This document shows positions 1-7,254 of a stretch of 17,234 nt of DNA, piece after piece. Within the stretch, counting starts at the first letter, position 1. Every line of letters begins with the position of its first letter. A model generated the notes under the pieces. The model was not told the origin of the DNA and did not search any database. It saw only the letters and a list, made by a program, of their open reading frames with translations. The position numbers and the translations under genes were made by a program. This DNA comes from Conexibacter sp. (GTDB lineage: Bacteria > Actinomycetota > Thermoleophilia > Solirubrobacterales > Solirubrobacteraceae). Where the stretch lies: assembly GCA_025964215.1 (NCBI GenBank), contig JAOPZG010000009.1, forward strand, positions 1 through 17,234. Direction: 5' to 3'.

Positions 1-747
1 GAGGCCGGCGAGTCGCGATGGATGCGTCGCCAGCGGAGCCTGCTGCTGGCGTGCGAGTTGGGCATCGCTTCGTCGCGTCAGCGGCGGCGGGCGCAGACGA
101 TGGTCGACCGCGACACGGCGTGCCGCGCGATGTTGCACGCGATGCGGACCAACCTCGGCGACGTCGCCGCCGTCCTGCCGATGCCGGTGCTGGCCGAGGA
201 GCACGACCGGCTCAGGGCGATCGCCGGAGCGACGAGCCGTCTCGACGAGCTCTGGGCGAGCGCGCGCCAGCTCACCGACCGCTTGCCTGGTCGGGGCCTG
301 TCGAACTCGGGCCTGGTCGAGCAGGCTGGCGCGGGCGGCGCCGGTGTCGGAGCCGGAGCGGTCACGGCAAAGGTCGTGGCGCTTTGCCTCGCGGTCGGTG
401 GCACGGGCGCGATCTGCGTCGACGTCGCCCATCAGCTGCGGCAGCACCCTGTGACAAAGGCCGCCGTGCGACCTCATCACGCCAAGCCGCGGGTCGTTGA
501 GCCTGCGCGTGACCACGTCGAGGTCGTTCGGCTTCCGAAGAAGACGACGACGTTGACGAAGACCAAGACCACGAAGGCCAATACGAGCAAGCGCGAGACG
601 CCAGTGAGCTCGACGAAGTCCACGCCGCCTGCTTCGCCGGCGCCGAAGGGCAGCACGGAGTTCGGTCCCGGCAATCTCGGCAGCACCGCCGCGTCGCAGC
701 AGCCGGCGGCCGCGCCACAAGATGGGGGAGGGGAGTTCACGCCGTGA
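1..747 (+). CDS. C-terminal part of a membrane-anchored protein, possibly the tail of a sigma-factor-like regulator (5' truncated)
   Basis: The frame is open from base 1, so the gene begins left of the window; an ATG at 22 lies in frame but need not be the start. The visible protein has an Arg-rich, mainly helical N-terminal half with few recognisable motifs. A hydrophobic segment follows (around VTAKVVALCLAVGGTGAI, encoded near 361-415). After it comes a Lys/Thr/Pro/Ser-rich, apparently disordered tail ending GGGEFTP. Sigma-70-like proteins of Thermoleophilia often end in a membrane helix and a Pro/Ser-rich tail, so this could be such a C-terminal region, but no sigma region 2 or 4 is visible here and that identity is inference. 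The gene ends at 745-747, 38 bases before the next start. The tail's terminal Gly-Glu-Phe also occurs in the protein at 5058-5522. Confidence 0.6.
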   Translation, partial: EAGESRWMRRQRSLLLACELGIASSRQRRRAQTMVDRDTACRAMLHAMRTNLGDVAAVLPMPVLAEEHDRLRAIAGATSRLDELWASARQLTDRLPGRGLSNSGLVEQAGAGGAGVGAGAVTAKVVALCLAVGGTGAICVDVAHQLRQHPVTKAAVRPHHAKPRVVEPARDHVEVVRLPKKTTTLTKTKTTKANTSKRETPVSSTKSTPPASPAPKGSTEFGPGNLGSTAASQQPAAAPQDGGGEFTP

Positions 748-774
748 GTCGACTAAGGAGCACCGGATCTCTCC

Positions 775-780
775 AGGAGG
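775..780 (+). promoter_or_regulatory. Ribosome binding site that fixes the start of the secreted protein
   Basis: AGGAGG lies five bases before the ATG at 786. It favours that start over an in-frame GTG at 744, which would overlap the preceding gene and place 14 residues ahead of the signal peptide. Confidence 0.8.
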
Positions 781-785
781 CTCAC

Positions 786-2960
786 ATGACGCGCCATCTG
801 CGGCCCGTGCTCGGCGCCGCGCTCATCTTCATCGCCCTCGTCGTTGCGCCGCGGTCGGCCTTCGCCGGCGGCTATGACGTGATCTCTTGCAACCAGACGG
901 TCGCTGGTGGCGCGAACCGCTCGTGGGGCGCGGTGGCCGACGGCGGGATGACCGCCTACACCGACTGCCCCGCCAGGCAGGGGATCGTGGCCCGCAGCGT
1001 CTATGACGGCGCGGCGTCGACGTTCCTGCAGGGCGCCTACATGATCTTCGACGCGCCCGAAGGCAACTCCATCGACTCGGTCAGCTTCGAGGTCGGGATG
1101 CGCCGCCCGGACTGCAGCTGGGGTGTCGAGCTCGTCGGGGGCAACCGTGATCTGGCCGGCAACATCCTCTTCGGCCTGCCTGCGGGACAGAGCTGCGACA
1201 GCCAGTTCCAGACCGACGAGAACACCTTCCTCGGCGGCCGATACACCTACGCCGTCGGCGCGCCGCGGGTTCGCATCGAAGCACGGTGCGGAGCAGGGTC
1301 GTGCACCCGCAACGGCGTCGCCTCGATCCACCTCCGCAACGTCGACGTGCGAGTTCATGATGATGTCGCTCCCGCACTCTCAGGAGGTCGCGGCAACCTC
1401 TGGACGAGCAACGGCTGGCTGGCGGGCAGCCAGGCGATCGGCTTCGACGCCAGCGATGGTGCCGGCATCCAAGAGGCCGACGTGCTCGTCGATGGCCAGG
1501 CCATCGTCCAGCAGCGCAACGGCTGTGACTTCACCTACGCGACGCCGTGCGGGCAGGCGTCGGTTGACCGACCACTTGCCACGGCCGCATTTGGTGCTGA
1601 CGGTCCGCACACGCTGACGCTCTCGGCGACCGATGCCGCTGGCAACCCGTCGTCGGTCTCCAGGACCGTCAACATCGACAACTCGCCGCCGGACCCGCCG
1701 CAGAACGTAGCGGTCGTCGGTGGCGACGGCTGGCGGCCGACCAACGACTTCACCGTCAACTGGACTTCGACGCCGCCCGCCAGTGGCGCTCCAGTCGCTG
1801 GTGCGGAGTGGGACCTGTGCCCGACGCCTACGACGACCACGGCGTCGTGCACCCACGGCTCGGCCAACGGCGCCGCCCTCACGTCGCTGACGCACCTCAA
1901 GCTGCCCGCGCCCGGTGCCTACGCGTTGAAGCTGTGGCTGCGTGACGCGGCGGGCAACCAGGACGACCGGCTCGCGGCGCCGCCGGTGACGCTGCGTTAC
2001 GACGACGCCAGCCCGAACCTCGCCTTCCTGGCTCCCGATCCCAACGATCCCACGTTGATCGCGGTGCAGACCAGCGACCTGGGCTCCGGCGTGGCGTCGG
2101 GCCAGATCCAGATGCGGCGCCAGGGCGTCGGCAACTGGCTATCGCTGCCGACCGCGGTCCAGGACGGGCAGCTCGTCGCCCATATCGACGACCAGCACCT
2201 CGGCGACGGCGTCTTCGAGTTGCAGGCCACCGCCACCGACGTTGCCGGCAACCAGCGCACGACCGCCACGCGCACCGACGGCAGCCCCGAGACGGTCACC
2301 CTGCCGCTGCGGCTGAAGACCTCGCTGAAGTCCGGCGTCGTGGTCCGCCACGGCAGCAAGGCCCATCTGGCCCGCTCGGCCTATGCCCGCTACGGCCAGC
2401 TCGTCCGCGTGCGCGGAACGCTTAAGAGCCCTGAGGGCAACCCGCTGCAAGACGTCGAGGTCCAAGCCTTCACGCAGATCAAGGACGGCGTGACGCCGGC
2501 TCGGTTGATCGCCACGGTCAAGACGAGTCGGACGGGCGCGTTCTCGTTCCTGGTGCGCAAGGGGCCGAGCCGGTCGATCAAGATCCAATACGGCGGCACC
2601 AACCAGATCCGCAGCGCGACCGAGAACCTCAACTTGAACGTGCGCGCTCAGACCTCGATGCGGCCCAACCACCGCCGCCGAGTCAACGGCGAGTCGGTGC
2701 GCTTCCACGGCCGCATCAGAACCGGCCGGATTCCGAAGGACGGAAAGATCGTCGAGGTCCAGGTCTGGGTGCGCGGCAAGTGGCGGACCTTCGCGACGAC
2801 ACGCGCCGGGCACAAGGGCTCGTGGGCCTATGACTACCGCTTCGACGGCACCCGCGGAAACCAGACGTACAGGTTCCGTGCGAAGGTTCCGCGCGAGACG
2901 GGATATCCGTTTGCAACGGGCCGATCGGGCGTCGTCCGTGTTCGAGTACATGGGGTCTAG
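786..2960 (+). CDS. Large secreted multi-domain beta-sandwich protein
   Basis: A 724-residue exported protein of unknown specific function. A signal peptide is clear: a basic start (MTRHLRP), a hydrophobic core, and a likely cleavage after SAFA near residue 28. The N-terminal ~200 residues contain several cysteines and look like an extracellular beta domain. Three segments with the signature D-[AV]-A-G-N (near residues 282, 386 and 484) mark bacterial Ig-like or fibronectin-like repeats. The last ~190 residues resemble two carboxypeptidase-regulatory-like beta sandwiches, with the phrases VRVRGTLKSPEG and VRFHGRIRTG opening each. No catalytic motif, anchor helix or sorting motif is visible, so an adhesive or envelope role is only an inference. 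The start is chosen by the AGGAGG at 775-780. The next gene follows 49 bases downstream and may share its transcript. Confidence 0.85.
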   Translation: MTRHLRPVLGAALIFIALVVAPRSAFAGGYDVISCNQTVAGGANRSWGAVADGGMTAYTDCPARQGIVARSVYDGAASTFLQGAYMIFDAPEGNSIDSVSFEVGMRRPDCSWGVELVGGNRDLAGNILFGLPAGQSCDSQFQTDENTFLGGRYTYAVGAPRVRIEARCGAGSCTRNGVASIHLRNVDVRVHDDVAPALSGGRGNLWTSNGWLAGSQAIGFDASDGAGIQEADVLVDGQAIVQQRNGCDFTYATPCGQASVDRPLATAAFGADGPHTLTLSATDAAGNPSSVSRTVNIDNSPPDPPQNVAVVGGDGWRPTNDFTVNWTSTPPASGAPVAGAEWDLCPTPTTTTASCTHGSANGAALTSLTHLKLPAPGAYALKLWLRDAAGNQDDRLAAPPVTLRYDDASPNLAFLAPDPNDPTLIAVQTSDLGSGVASGQIQMRRQGVGNWLSLPTAVQDGQLVAHIDDQHLGDGVFELQATATDVAGNQRTTATRTDGSPETVTLPLRLKTSLKSGVVVRHGSKAHLARSAYARYGQLVRVRGTLKSPEGNPLQDVEVQAFTQIKDGVTPARLIATVKTSRTGAFSFLVRKGPSRSIKIQYGGTNQIRSATENLNLNVRAQTSMRPNHRRRVNGESVRFHGRIRTGRIPKDGKIVEVQVWVRGKWRTFATTRAGHKGSWAYDYRFDGTRGNQTYRFRAKVPRETGYPFATGRSGVVRVRVHGV

Positions 2961-3009
2961 GGAAACCGGCCCAATCGCTGTGAGTCGCTGAGCCAAGGGA
3001 GACAAGCTG

Positions 3010-3552
3010 ATGCTGCGCCATCTGATCGACCGCCTCACCTACGCCAACGTCGTGGCGACCATGGCCTTGTTCATCGCCTTGGGCGGAACCTCCTACGCCG
3101 CGATCAAGCTCCCCCACAACAGCGTCGGCACCGAGCAGATCAAGACCGGCGCCGTGCACACCGGCGAGATCCGCGACCGCACCATCCGCCTCCAAGACCT
3201 CAGCACCTCGGCCCGCTCGTCGCTCCGGGGTCAAACCGGACCCCAAGGCCCGCAAGGCCCAGCGGGCGCACCCGCCATCAAGCACTTCGCATCAGTCTCG
3301 TCATCCGGAGGCCTCGTTCGCGGCGACGCGACATCCGGTGGAAGCGGCGGCGCGATCGGCGCGTACGTCATCGGCTTCGCGGACTCGGTAAGCGGTTGTG
3401 CGTACACCGCGACCCTCGGCACGACGGACTCATCGGCCGCTCCGGCCGGACGCGTCACAGTTAACGATCAGGCCGGCCGGGTCGGAGTACAGACCTACGA
3501 TGCGGCAGGGACCCCGACGGACCTCCCATTTCACCTGATCGTCGCTTGCTGA
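3010..3552 (+). CDS. Short collagen-like envelope protein typical of Thermoleophilia
   Basis: A 180-residue protein preceded by AAGGGAG eight bases before the ATG. Residues 12-31 form a hydrophobic segment (ANVVATMALFIALGGTSYA), read as a signal peptide or membrane anchor. A polar segment with the phrase NSVGTEQIKTGAV follows. A very short collagen-like run, GPQGPQGPAG, occupies residues 77-86, and a C-terminal domain carries two cysteines, one in SGCAY and one as the final residue. This architecture is one I associate with many paralogues in Solirubrobacterales, where the function is unknown; a cell-surface role is likely. The collagen run is too short to form a triple helix by itself. The gene is convergent with the nuclease gene, and the stop codons are only 21 bases apart. 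Confidence 0.85.
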   Translation: MLRHLIDRLTYANVVATMALFIALGGTSYAAIKLPHNSVGTEQIKTGAVHTGEIRDRTIRLQDLSTSARSSLRGQTGPQGPQGPAGAPAIKHFASVSSSGGLVRGDATSGGSGGAIGAYVIGFADSVSGCAYTATLGTTDSSAAPAGRVTVNDQAGRVGVQTYDAAGTPTDLPFHLIVAC

Positions 3553-3577
3553 CCGGGTCGCCGGCCGCTTCGGTCAG
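3549..3577. terminator. Possible bidirectional hairpin between convergent genes
   Basis: A perfect 7-bp inverted repeat, CTGACCG (3549-3555) and CGGTCAG (3571-3577), flanks a 15-base loop containing GCCGGC. The stem contains the stop codons of both convergent genes: TGA at 3550-3552 on plus, and TCA at 3574-3576, which reads TGA on minus. No T-tract follows on either side, so a classical intrinsic terminator is not shown. It may still stop or slow convergent transcription. Confidence 0.35.
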
Positions 3578-4971
3578 GTATGTGCAGCGCGCCGAGGCGG
3601 TGTGTCGACCACGGCAGGATCGTGGGGCCAGTCGACGGTGGCGCGGACCACGGTCGAGTCCGAGGAGCGTGTCCACTCCAACCGATCGAGTAGATAGGCG
3701 GAAGGGGTTTGCCCGACCGGGTGCCACGACCGGAGGGAAGCGATGATGAGCACGTCTCTTGGCAAATGGATTGGAAGCTCTTCGAGGGGGTTAGCAAACG
3801 CAATGCCCCGAACCCATAGGGGGTCGTCCTCAAGGCCCGGCTCGTGCTCCACGATCCAGGCCGTGGGAGTTACTTCGATCGGCTCCGGTAGCCGCAGCGA
3901 CTCAACAGAGCGCTCGTCGCGAGGCCGGAAATATCCGGGAGCCGAGACGTCGAGACGGTCGCACAGACGCAGGATCCCACTTGGATCCACAGGAACCCCG
4001 ATCAGCTGAATCGAGATGTCGAGTCGGTACGCACGTTCAGAACGCGCGTCCAAGTCAATCTCGACGGTGAACCAGCCGCCTGGGCATTCATCCGTCATCT
4101 GCACCACCTCGCGGTGATGAATGCGCTCCATTGGCGCGTATCGCGCATCGCGGGCTGCCAAGGCCACCAGGAACGACTCAAGGCCGAAGCCGCTCCATGT
4201 TGTCCCACCCTGCTCGATCGCCCATGCTGCTCCGTGCGTGAGCCAGCCCAGGGCGGCGAGTTCCTCGCAGACGTTTCGTACCTCGCTCAGTGAGTCGACT
4301 TCAACCGGGAGGTCGAGCGTCACGCCGGTTCCGCCTGCGGTGACCCAATCGATGTCCGCGAGTTCAAGCGACCAGATAGTCGACTCGTAATCGCCTGGAC
4401 CGGAAAGCCACGGAGAACACTTGCCTTCGGCATCGCAGATCCTGAGCGGCTCGGTGCGGTCTCGTACCGACGCGGCGAAAGGCTTTGTAGGACTGCCGGT
4501 GACCCGCCCGTGCACGGTCAAGTGGATGCGCTTGTCGCGTAGCAGCCGCTTCAGGTCTAGGCGTCCAAGGACGAGGTCTTCGATCTCCTGGCGTCCGACG
4601 ATTAGAACCGGCGTGGCCCGATGCTGTTCAACTTCGCGAACCGCCGAGTCAGCGACTCCGGCCATCGTCACGATCACTCCGATGACGTTGCTTGGCTGAC
4701 GGGTCAGCCGCATGCGCATGTCGTCGACGTCAGGCGATCCGATATCCGCCTCACGCCATTTCACTTCGATGAGGTACGCCTCGTCGCGGCGCGAGGCATG
4801 CAGGTCGGTTTGTCGAGGCTTTGCTGCGCCGGGGTTTACAACGACGTCGTAGCCCGCGCGATCAAATAGTTCGGCGACGACGCTTTCGAACTCTCGGCCG
4901 CGGCCCTGGCGGTCTGTCCGGTCGCCTTTCAGCTCTTCGAATCGGTCGTGTAACGGATCGTGGTACCGCAT
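3574..4971 (-). CDS. Mrr-like restriction endonuclease with a large uncharacterised C-terminal region
   Basis: The N-terminal ~150 residues form a PD-(D/E)XK nuclease domain of the Mrr/restriction-endonuclease-like type. There is a helix with GREFE (E28), then NPGAAKPRQTD (Q54, D56) and a strand with YLIEVKW (E69, K71), giving the E...QxD...ExK pattern. A Rossmann-like remainder contains NVIGVIVTMAG and TPVLIVG. The next ~315 residues match no family I recognise and may sense or bind the target. Mrr enzymes usually cleave modified or foreign DNA, so defence is a reasonable inference. I chose the ATG at 4971 (465 residues). A start at 5067 would add 32 low-complexity residues and overlap the gene at 5058. 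Neither start has a convincing ribosome site. A sampled line here is about 58% G+C, well below the conjugation genes, which suggests separate acquisition. Confidence 0.75.
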   Translation of the reverse strand: MRYHDPLHDRFEELKGDRTDRQGRGREFESVVAELFDRAGYDVVVNPGAAKPRQTDLHASRRDEAYLIEVKWREADIGSPDVDDMRMRLTRQPSNVIGVIVTMAGVADSAVREVEQHRATPVLIVGRQEIEDLVLGRLDLKRLLRDKRIHLTVHGRVTGSPTKPFAASVRDRTEPLRICDAEGKCSPWLSGPGDYESTIWSLELADIDWVTAGGTGVTLDLPVEVDSLSEVRNVCEELAALGWLTHGAAWAIEQGGTTWSGFGLESFLVALAARDARYAPMERIHHREVVQMTDECPGGWFTVEIDLDARSERAYRLDISIQLIGVPVDPSGILRLCDRLDVSAPGYFRPRDERSVESLRLPEPIEVTPTAWIVEHEPGLEDDPLWVRGIAFANPLEELPIHLPRDVLIIASLRSWHPVGQTPSAYLLDRLEWTRSSDSTVVRATVDWPHDPAVVDTPPRRAAHT

Positions 4972-5057
4972 CTGCGCAGCTTGACGGAACGGCCTGTCAG
5001 AGAGCCGCGTCTTGATTGAGGCGAGGGGTCTTCGAGGAGTTCGTCGACTGAGAAGCG
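4972..5057. promoter_or_regulatory. Divergent intergenic region, presumed promoter of the conjugation operon
   Basis: This 86-base gap separates the minus-strand nuclease gene from the plus-strand operon, so promoters for both directions are expected here or just inside the nuclease gene. I cannot assign -35 or -10 boxes or an operator with confidence. Confidence 0.35.
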
Positions 5058-5522
5058 ATGGTCGCATCGCTTCGTCCCAAGTCCATGGTCTTCGAGGTCA
5101 CCGAGCAGTCGGTGACCGACGGCATGCTCGTCCTTCCGGCTCAGCGCCGCGGCCCGCGGTGGGATTCGCGAGCTGCGGCGGTGATCCTGTTGGTGTGTGT
5201 CGCCGCTGTGGCGGCGGTCTTGTCGACTCGGCCGCGAGGGCACGCCGTCGCGGCTCCGCCCACTGTGGTCGCTCCGTCGTTGGCGGTCGTGCATCCGGGG
5301 CGCGCCGTTCCGGCGCCGGCGCAGAAGCCGCGTCCGCGTCGGCGGTCGGCGCCGGCGCGCCGCCCGAAGCGCCACCGGAAGACGCGGCGTCGAGAGCACG
5401 CGGCGACACCGGTCTCGTCTCATCGGTCCGCTCCGGCGCCTCCTGTCGTGCGGCGGGCTCCGGCGGCATCGGCTCCCGCTGCTCCCGCCGCTCCCGCCGC
5501 GTCGCCTGGGGAGTTCTTCTAG
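5058..5522 (+). CDS. Single-pass membrane protein with a Pro/Ala/Arg-rich tail ending GEFF
   Basis: A 154-residue protein that opens the conjugation operon. Residues 1-37 would be cytoplasmic. Residues 38-56 form one clear transmembrane helix (AAAVILLVCVAAVAAVLST). The remaining ~95 residues are extracellular and rich in Pro, Ala and Arg, with a strongly basic stretch (PRPRRRSAPARRPKRHRK) and a final SPGEFF. No enzyme motif is present. The start at 5058 has a weak GAGAAG upstream; a second in-frame ATG at 5085 has no better signal. The stop TAG directly abuts the ATG of the TcpC-like gene, so the two are almost certainly co-transcribed. A structural or cell-wall-contact role in the transfer apparatus is inference from position. 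The first protein of the window has the same overall design and ends GGGEFTP. Confidence 0.7.
   Translation: MVASLRPKSMVFEVTEQSVTDGMLVLPAQRRGPRWDSRAAAVILLVCVAAVAAVLSTRPRGHAVAAPPTVVAPSLAVVHPGRAVPAPAQKPRPRRRSAPARRPKRHRKTRRREHAATPVSSHRSAPAPPVVRRAPAASAPAAPAAPAASPGEFF
5472..5498 (+). repeat. Three 9-base tandem repeats encoding Ala-Pro-Ala units
   Basis: GCTCCCGCT, GCTCCCGCC and GCTCCCGCC occur in tandem, giving the APA repeats just before the GEFF end of the protein. Such a run could change in copy number by slippage. Confidence 0.7.
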
Positions 5523-6362
5523 ATGTTGCTCTCGGGGCGGTCGCGCTCGATGTCTCTCAACGCCCTGCGCTGGCGGGCACGGGCTCCGCGGCTGGCGTTC
5601 ACGAGCGCCTGCGTGATCTTGAGCTTGATCGGCCTGCGGGTGGCGCTCACAGGACCGTCCAAGCCGTTGGCCGGGCCGAAGAGCTCCGTCGCGTCGACGT
5701 CGGATGTTGATGGCTTTGCCGAGGGGTTCGCACGGGCGTTCTTGACGTTCTCGCCGCAGGATCCCGGCCGTCGCGACCGTGCGCTGAAGTTGTATGGGTA
5801 CGTCGCAGACGACGCCGCAACCGGCACCGGGCCGACGCACGTGGTCTGGACGTCGGTCGTCGCCTCCCAGGCTCGGCATGGCGGCGGTCGGGTCGTCACC
5901 GTGCTCGCCGACGACGGCCGGCGCGAGTGGTACCTGGCAGTGACCGTCGCGATCGACAGGGCCGGGCGACGCTCGATCGCGGGGGCGCCGGCGCTCGTCG
6001 GTCCACCAGCGACGCGTCCGGACGCGGTCGCACCCGCTGAGTTGGAGGTCGACGATCGCGGGCTGCGTCAGGTCGCAGAGCGCGTGGTCCGCCACTTCCT
6101 GGCCGGTGATCGGGCGGACCTGGTCGCCGACCTGGCGCGCGGCGCGACGGTCACGACGCCGCCGGTCGCCACGCGGTTGACGAGCGTCGACGTGATCACG
6201 TGGGTCGCGCGCCCGTCACGGATCGCCGTCGCCGTGACTGCGAGCGCACCCGACCACCTCCGCTTCTCCCTTCGCTACGAGCTGCAAGTCATACGTCTTG
6301 GTGGACGTTGGCTCGTGCGCGAAGTCCAAGTCAATCCACTCGATCGAGAGGGAACACGATGA
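5523..6362 (+). CDS. tcpC: TcpC-like conjugal transfer protein (VirB8-like)
   Basis: A 279-residue bitopic protein matching the TcpC family of Gram-positive conjugation systems (Tn916 Orf13, pCW3 TcpC). These are membrane-anchored proteins with two NTF2-like domains, related in fold to VirB8, that organise the transfer channel outside the membrane. Here a short basic N-terminus is followed by one helix at about residues 23-43, a linker, and two alpha-beta regions (about 60-165 and 172-275). The first begins VDGFAEGFARAFLTFSP, typical of the family's opening helix. The second ends with YELQVIRLGGRWLVREVQV, the usual final strands. The start abuts the stop of the preceding gene, and the stop overlaps the next start as ATGA. 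The family assignment is by recognition of layout and phrases, not alignment. Confidence 0.75.
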   Translation: MLLSGRSRSMSLNALRWRARAPRLAFTSACVILSLIGLRVALTGPSKPLAGPKSSVASTSDVDGFAEGFARAFLTFSPQDPGRRDRALKLYGYVADDAATGTGPTHVVWTSVVASQARHGGGRVVTVLADDGRREWYLAVTVAIDRAGRRSIAGAPALVGPPATRPDAVAPAELEVDDRGLRQVAERVVRHFLAGDRADLVADLARGATVTTPPVATRLTSVDVITWVARPSRIAVAVTASAPDHLRFSLRYELQVIRLGGRWLVREVQVNPLDREGTR

Positions 6363-6670
6363 CTGCACGTCTTCGTCGTCTGATGGTCGCGACAGCGCTG
6401 GCGCTGGTCGTGGCTGCTGTTGGTGCCACATCTGCGATGGCCGATCCGGGCCAGTTCGGCAAGAACCTCGGCGACCAGGTCAAGTCGCTGTCGACCGGCC
6501 TGTTCCTCGCGGTGGCCGGGCTGGTGACGCTGCCGATCCTCGGCCGCCGTGACGTCAACGGCGGCGTCGTCCTGGCCGGGCTCGTTGTCGTCCTGGGCGG
6601 GTTCATCTTCGCCCAGGACATGGTCAAGAGCGTGATCGTCGATCTCTGGAAGTCGCTGGAGGGAACATGA
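6359..6670 (+). CDS. Small pilin-like membrane protein (VirB2/TrbC-like topology)
   Basis: A 103-residue protein with a strong signal peptide (a basic MTARLRR start and a hydrophobic core, with likely cleavage after SAMA at residue 28). Two hydrophobic helices follow, at about 47-62 and 69-86, separated by a short RRDVNGG loop. Signal peptide plus two short helices is the topology of VirB2/TrbC pilins, and the place between a VirB8-like and a TcpE-like gene fits a transfer subunit. Sequence identity to pilins cannot be claimed. GAGAGGGA at 6346-6353, five bases upstream, supports the ATG at 6359. That start also overlaps the TcpC-like stop. An in-frame upstream start at 6200 lies wholly inside the TcpC-like gene and is rejected. 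The stop overlaps the next ATG in the same way. Confidence 0.75.
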   Translation: MTARLRRLMVATALALVVAAVGATSAMADPGQFGKNLGDQVKSLSTGLFLAVAGLVTLPILGRRDVNGGVVLAGLVVVLGGFIFAQDMVKSVIVDLWKSLEGT

Positions 6671-7254
6671 GCGATAACAAGGTCACGCTGCGCTCCTACC
6701 GGCTCGCCTTCGAGCTGGAGCGCCGGCTGCATCGCATCGACCGCTTCCGCATCCCGGTGCCCTACGGCATCCCGCTGGTGGCGCTGGCCTACGCGGCGGT
6801 GGTCGCCGTCGCGTTGGTCATCGCGGGCTCGTTGCCATTGGTCGGCGCGGTGCTCGGGGTGCTCCCGTGGCCGGTGCGCCTGATCCTCTTGCCGGGCGTC
6901 ATCACCCGCGCGCTGTGCCACCGGCGCGCGGATGAGCGCCCGGCCCACGAGGCGATCATCGCCTACATGATGTTCCTGGTTGCGCCTCGGCGACTTGTAG
7001 GACTTGAGCGCGCCCCGGCACGCGACGTCGATCTGGGGGTGGTCGCGGTCGCGTCCGATGAGTGCTCGCCCGGCTATCGGGCCGGCGTGGTGCGCGGGCC
7101 GGGGACTGTGCTTTTGCGGTGTCCGGCTCGCCTCGAGCTCCGAGGTCGAGTGCTGCGGCTGGCTGGGACCGAAGACACGTTGTTGTCGGAGCCCCAGGAG
7201 GTCGCTCTGTCGTCGGGCATGCGATTGGAGATCGTGCCGTGCGGCCGCCGCTGA
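6667..7254 (+). CDS. tcpE: TcpE-like conjugal transfer membrane protein
   Basis: A 195-residue protein resembling the TcpE family (pCW3 TcpE, Tn916 relatives), small inner-membrane partners of the TcpC/VirB4 complex. The N-terminus has the family-like SYRLAFELERRLHRIDRF followed by PVPYGIP. Two hydrophobic helices come next, at about residues 34-53 and 56-80, including the LPWPVRLILLPG stretch. The ~110 residues beyond are cytoplasmic, longer than in typical TcpE, and contain beta-rich text (GTVLLRCPARLELRGRVLRL) that could be a small regulatory or docking domain. GGAGGG at 6658-6663 sits only three bases before the ATG. The end overlaps the VirB4 start by 16 bases, indicating coupled translation. 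Confidence 0.7.
   Translation: MSDNKVTLRSYRLAFELERRLHRIDRFRIPVPYGIPLVALAYAAVVAVALVIAGSLPLVGAVLGVLPWPVRLILLPGVITRALCHRRADERPAHEAIIAYMMFLVAPRRLVGLERAPARDVDLGVVAVASDECSPGYRAGVVRGPGTVLLRCPARLELRGRVLRLAGTEDTLLSEPQEVALSSGMRLEIVPCGRR
7227..7230 (+). promoter_or_regulatory. Ribosome binding site supporting the GTG start of virB4
   Basis: GGAG, eight bases before the GTG at 7239 and inside the end of the tcpE-like gene, is the best reason to prefer this start over upstream in-frame codons. Confidence 0.5.

Noticed and set aside
744..785. Earlier GTG start for the secreted protein
   Set aside because: The AGGAGG at 775-780 and the signal peptide beginning at 786 favour the ATG; the extra 14 residues look unselected.
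3237..3268. Collagen-like repeat as a structural triple helix
   Set aside because: Only about three Gly-x-y units are present, too few for a stable helix. It is kept as a family marker only.
4972..5067. A 32-residue longer start for the Mrr-like nuclease
   Set aside because: The added residues are Arg-rich and low in structure, and would overlap the divergent gene at 5058. Not fully excluded.
5012..5710. A 232-codon plus-strand frame overlapping the first operon gene and the start of tcpC
   Set aside because: It spans two better genes in a different frame and has Arg/Gly/Ala-rich text with no hydrophobic or domain pattern.
7062..7238. Longer N-terminus for VirB4
   Set aside because: These 59 codons lie inside the TcpE-like gene and read as Arg/Ala/Gly-rich out-of-frame text. 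The GTG at 7239 has a ribosome site.
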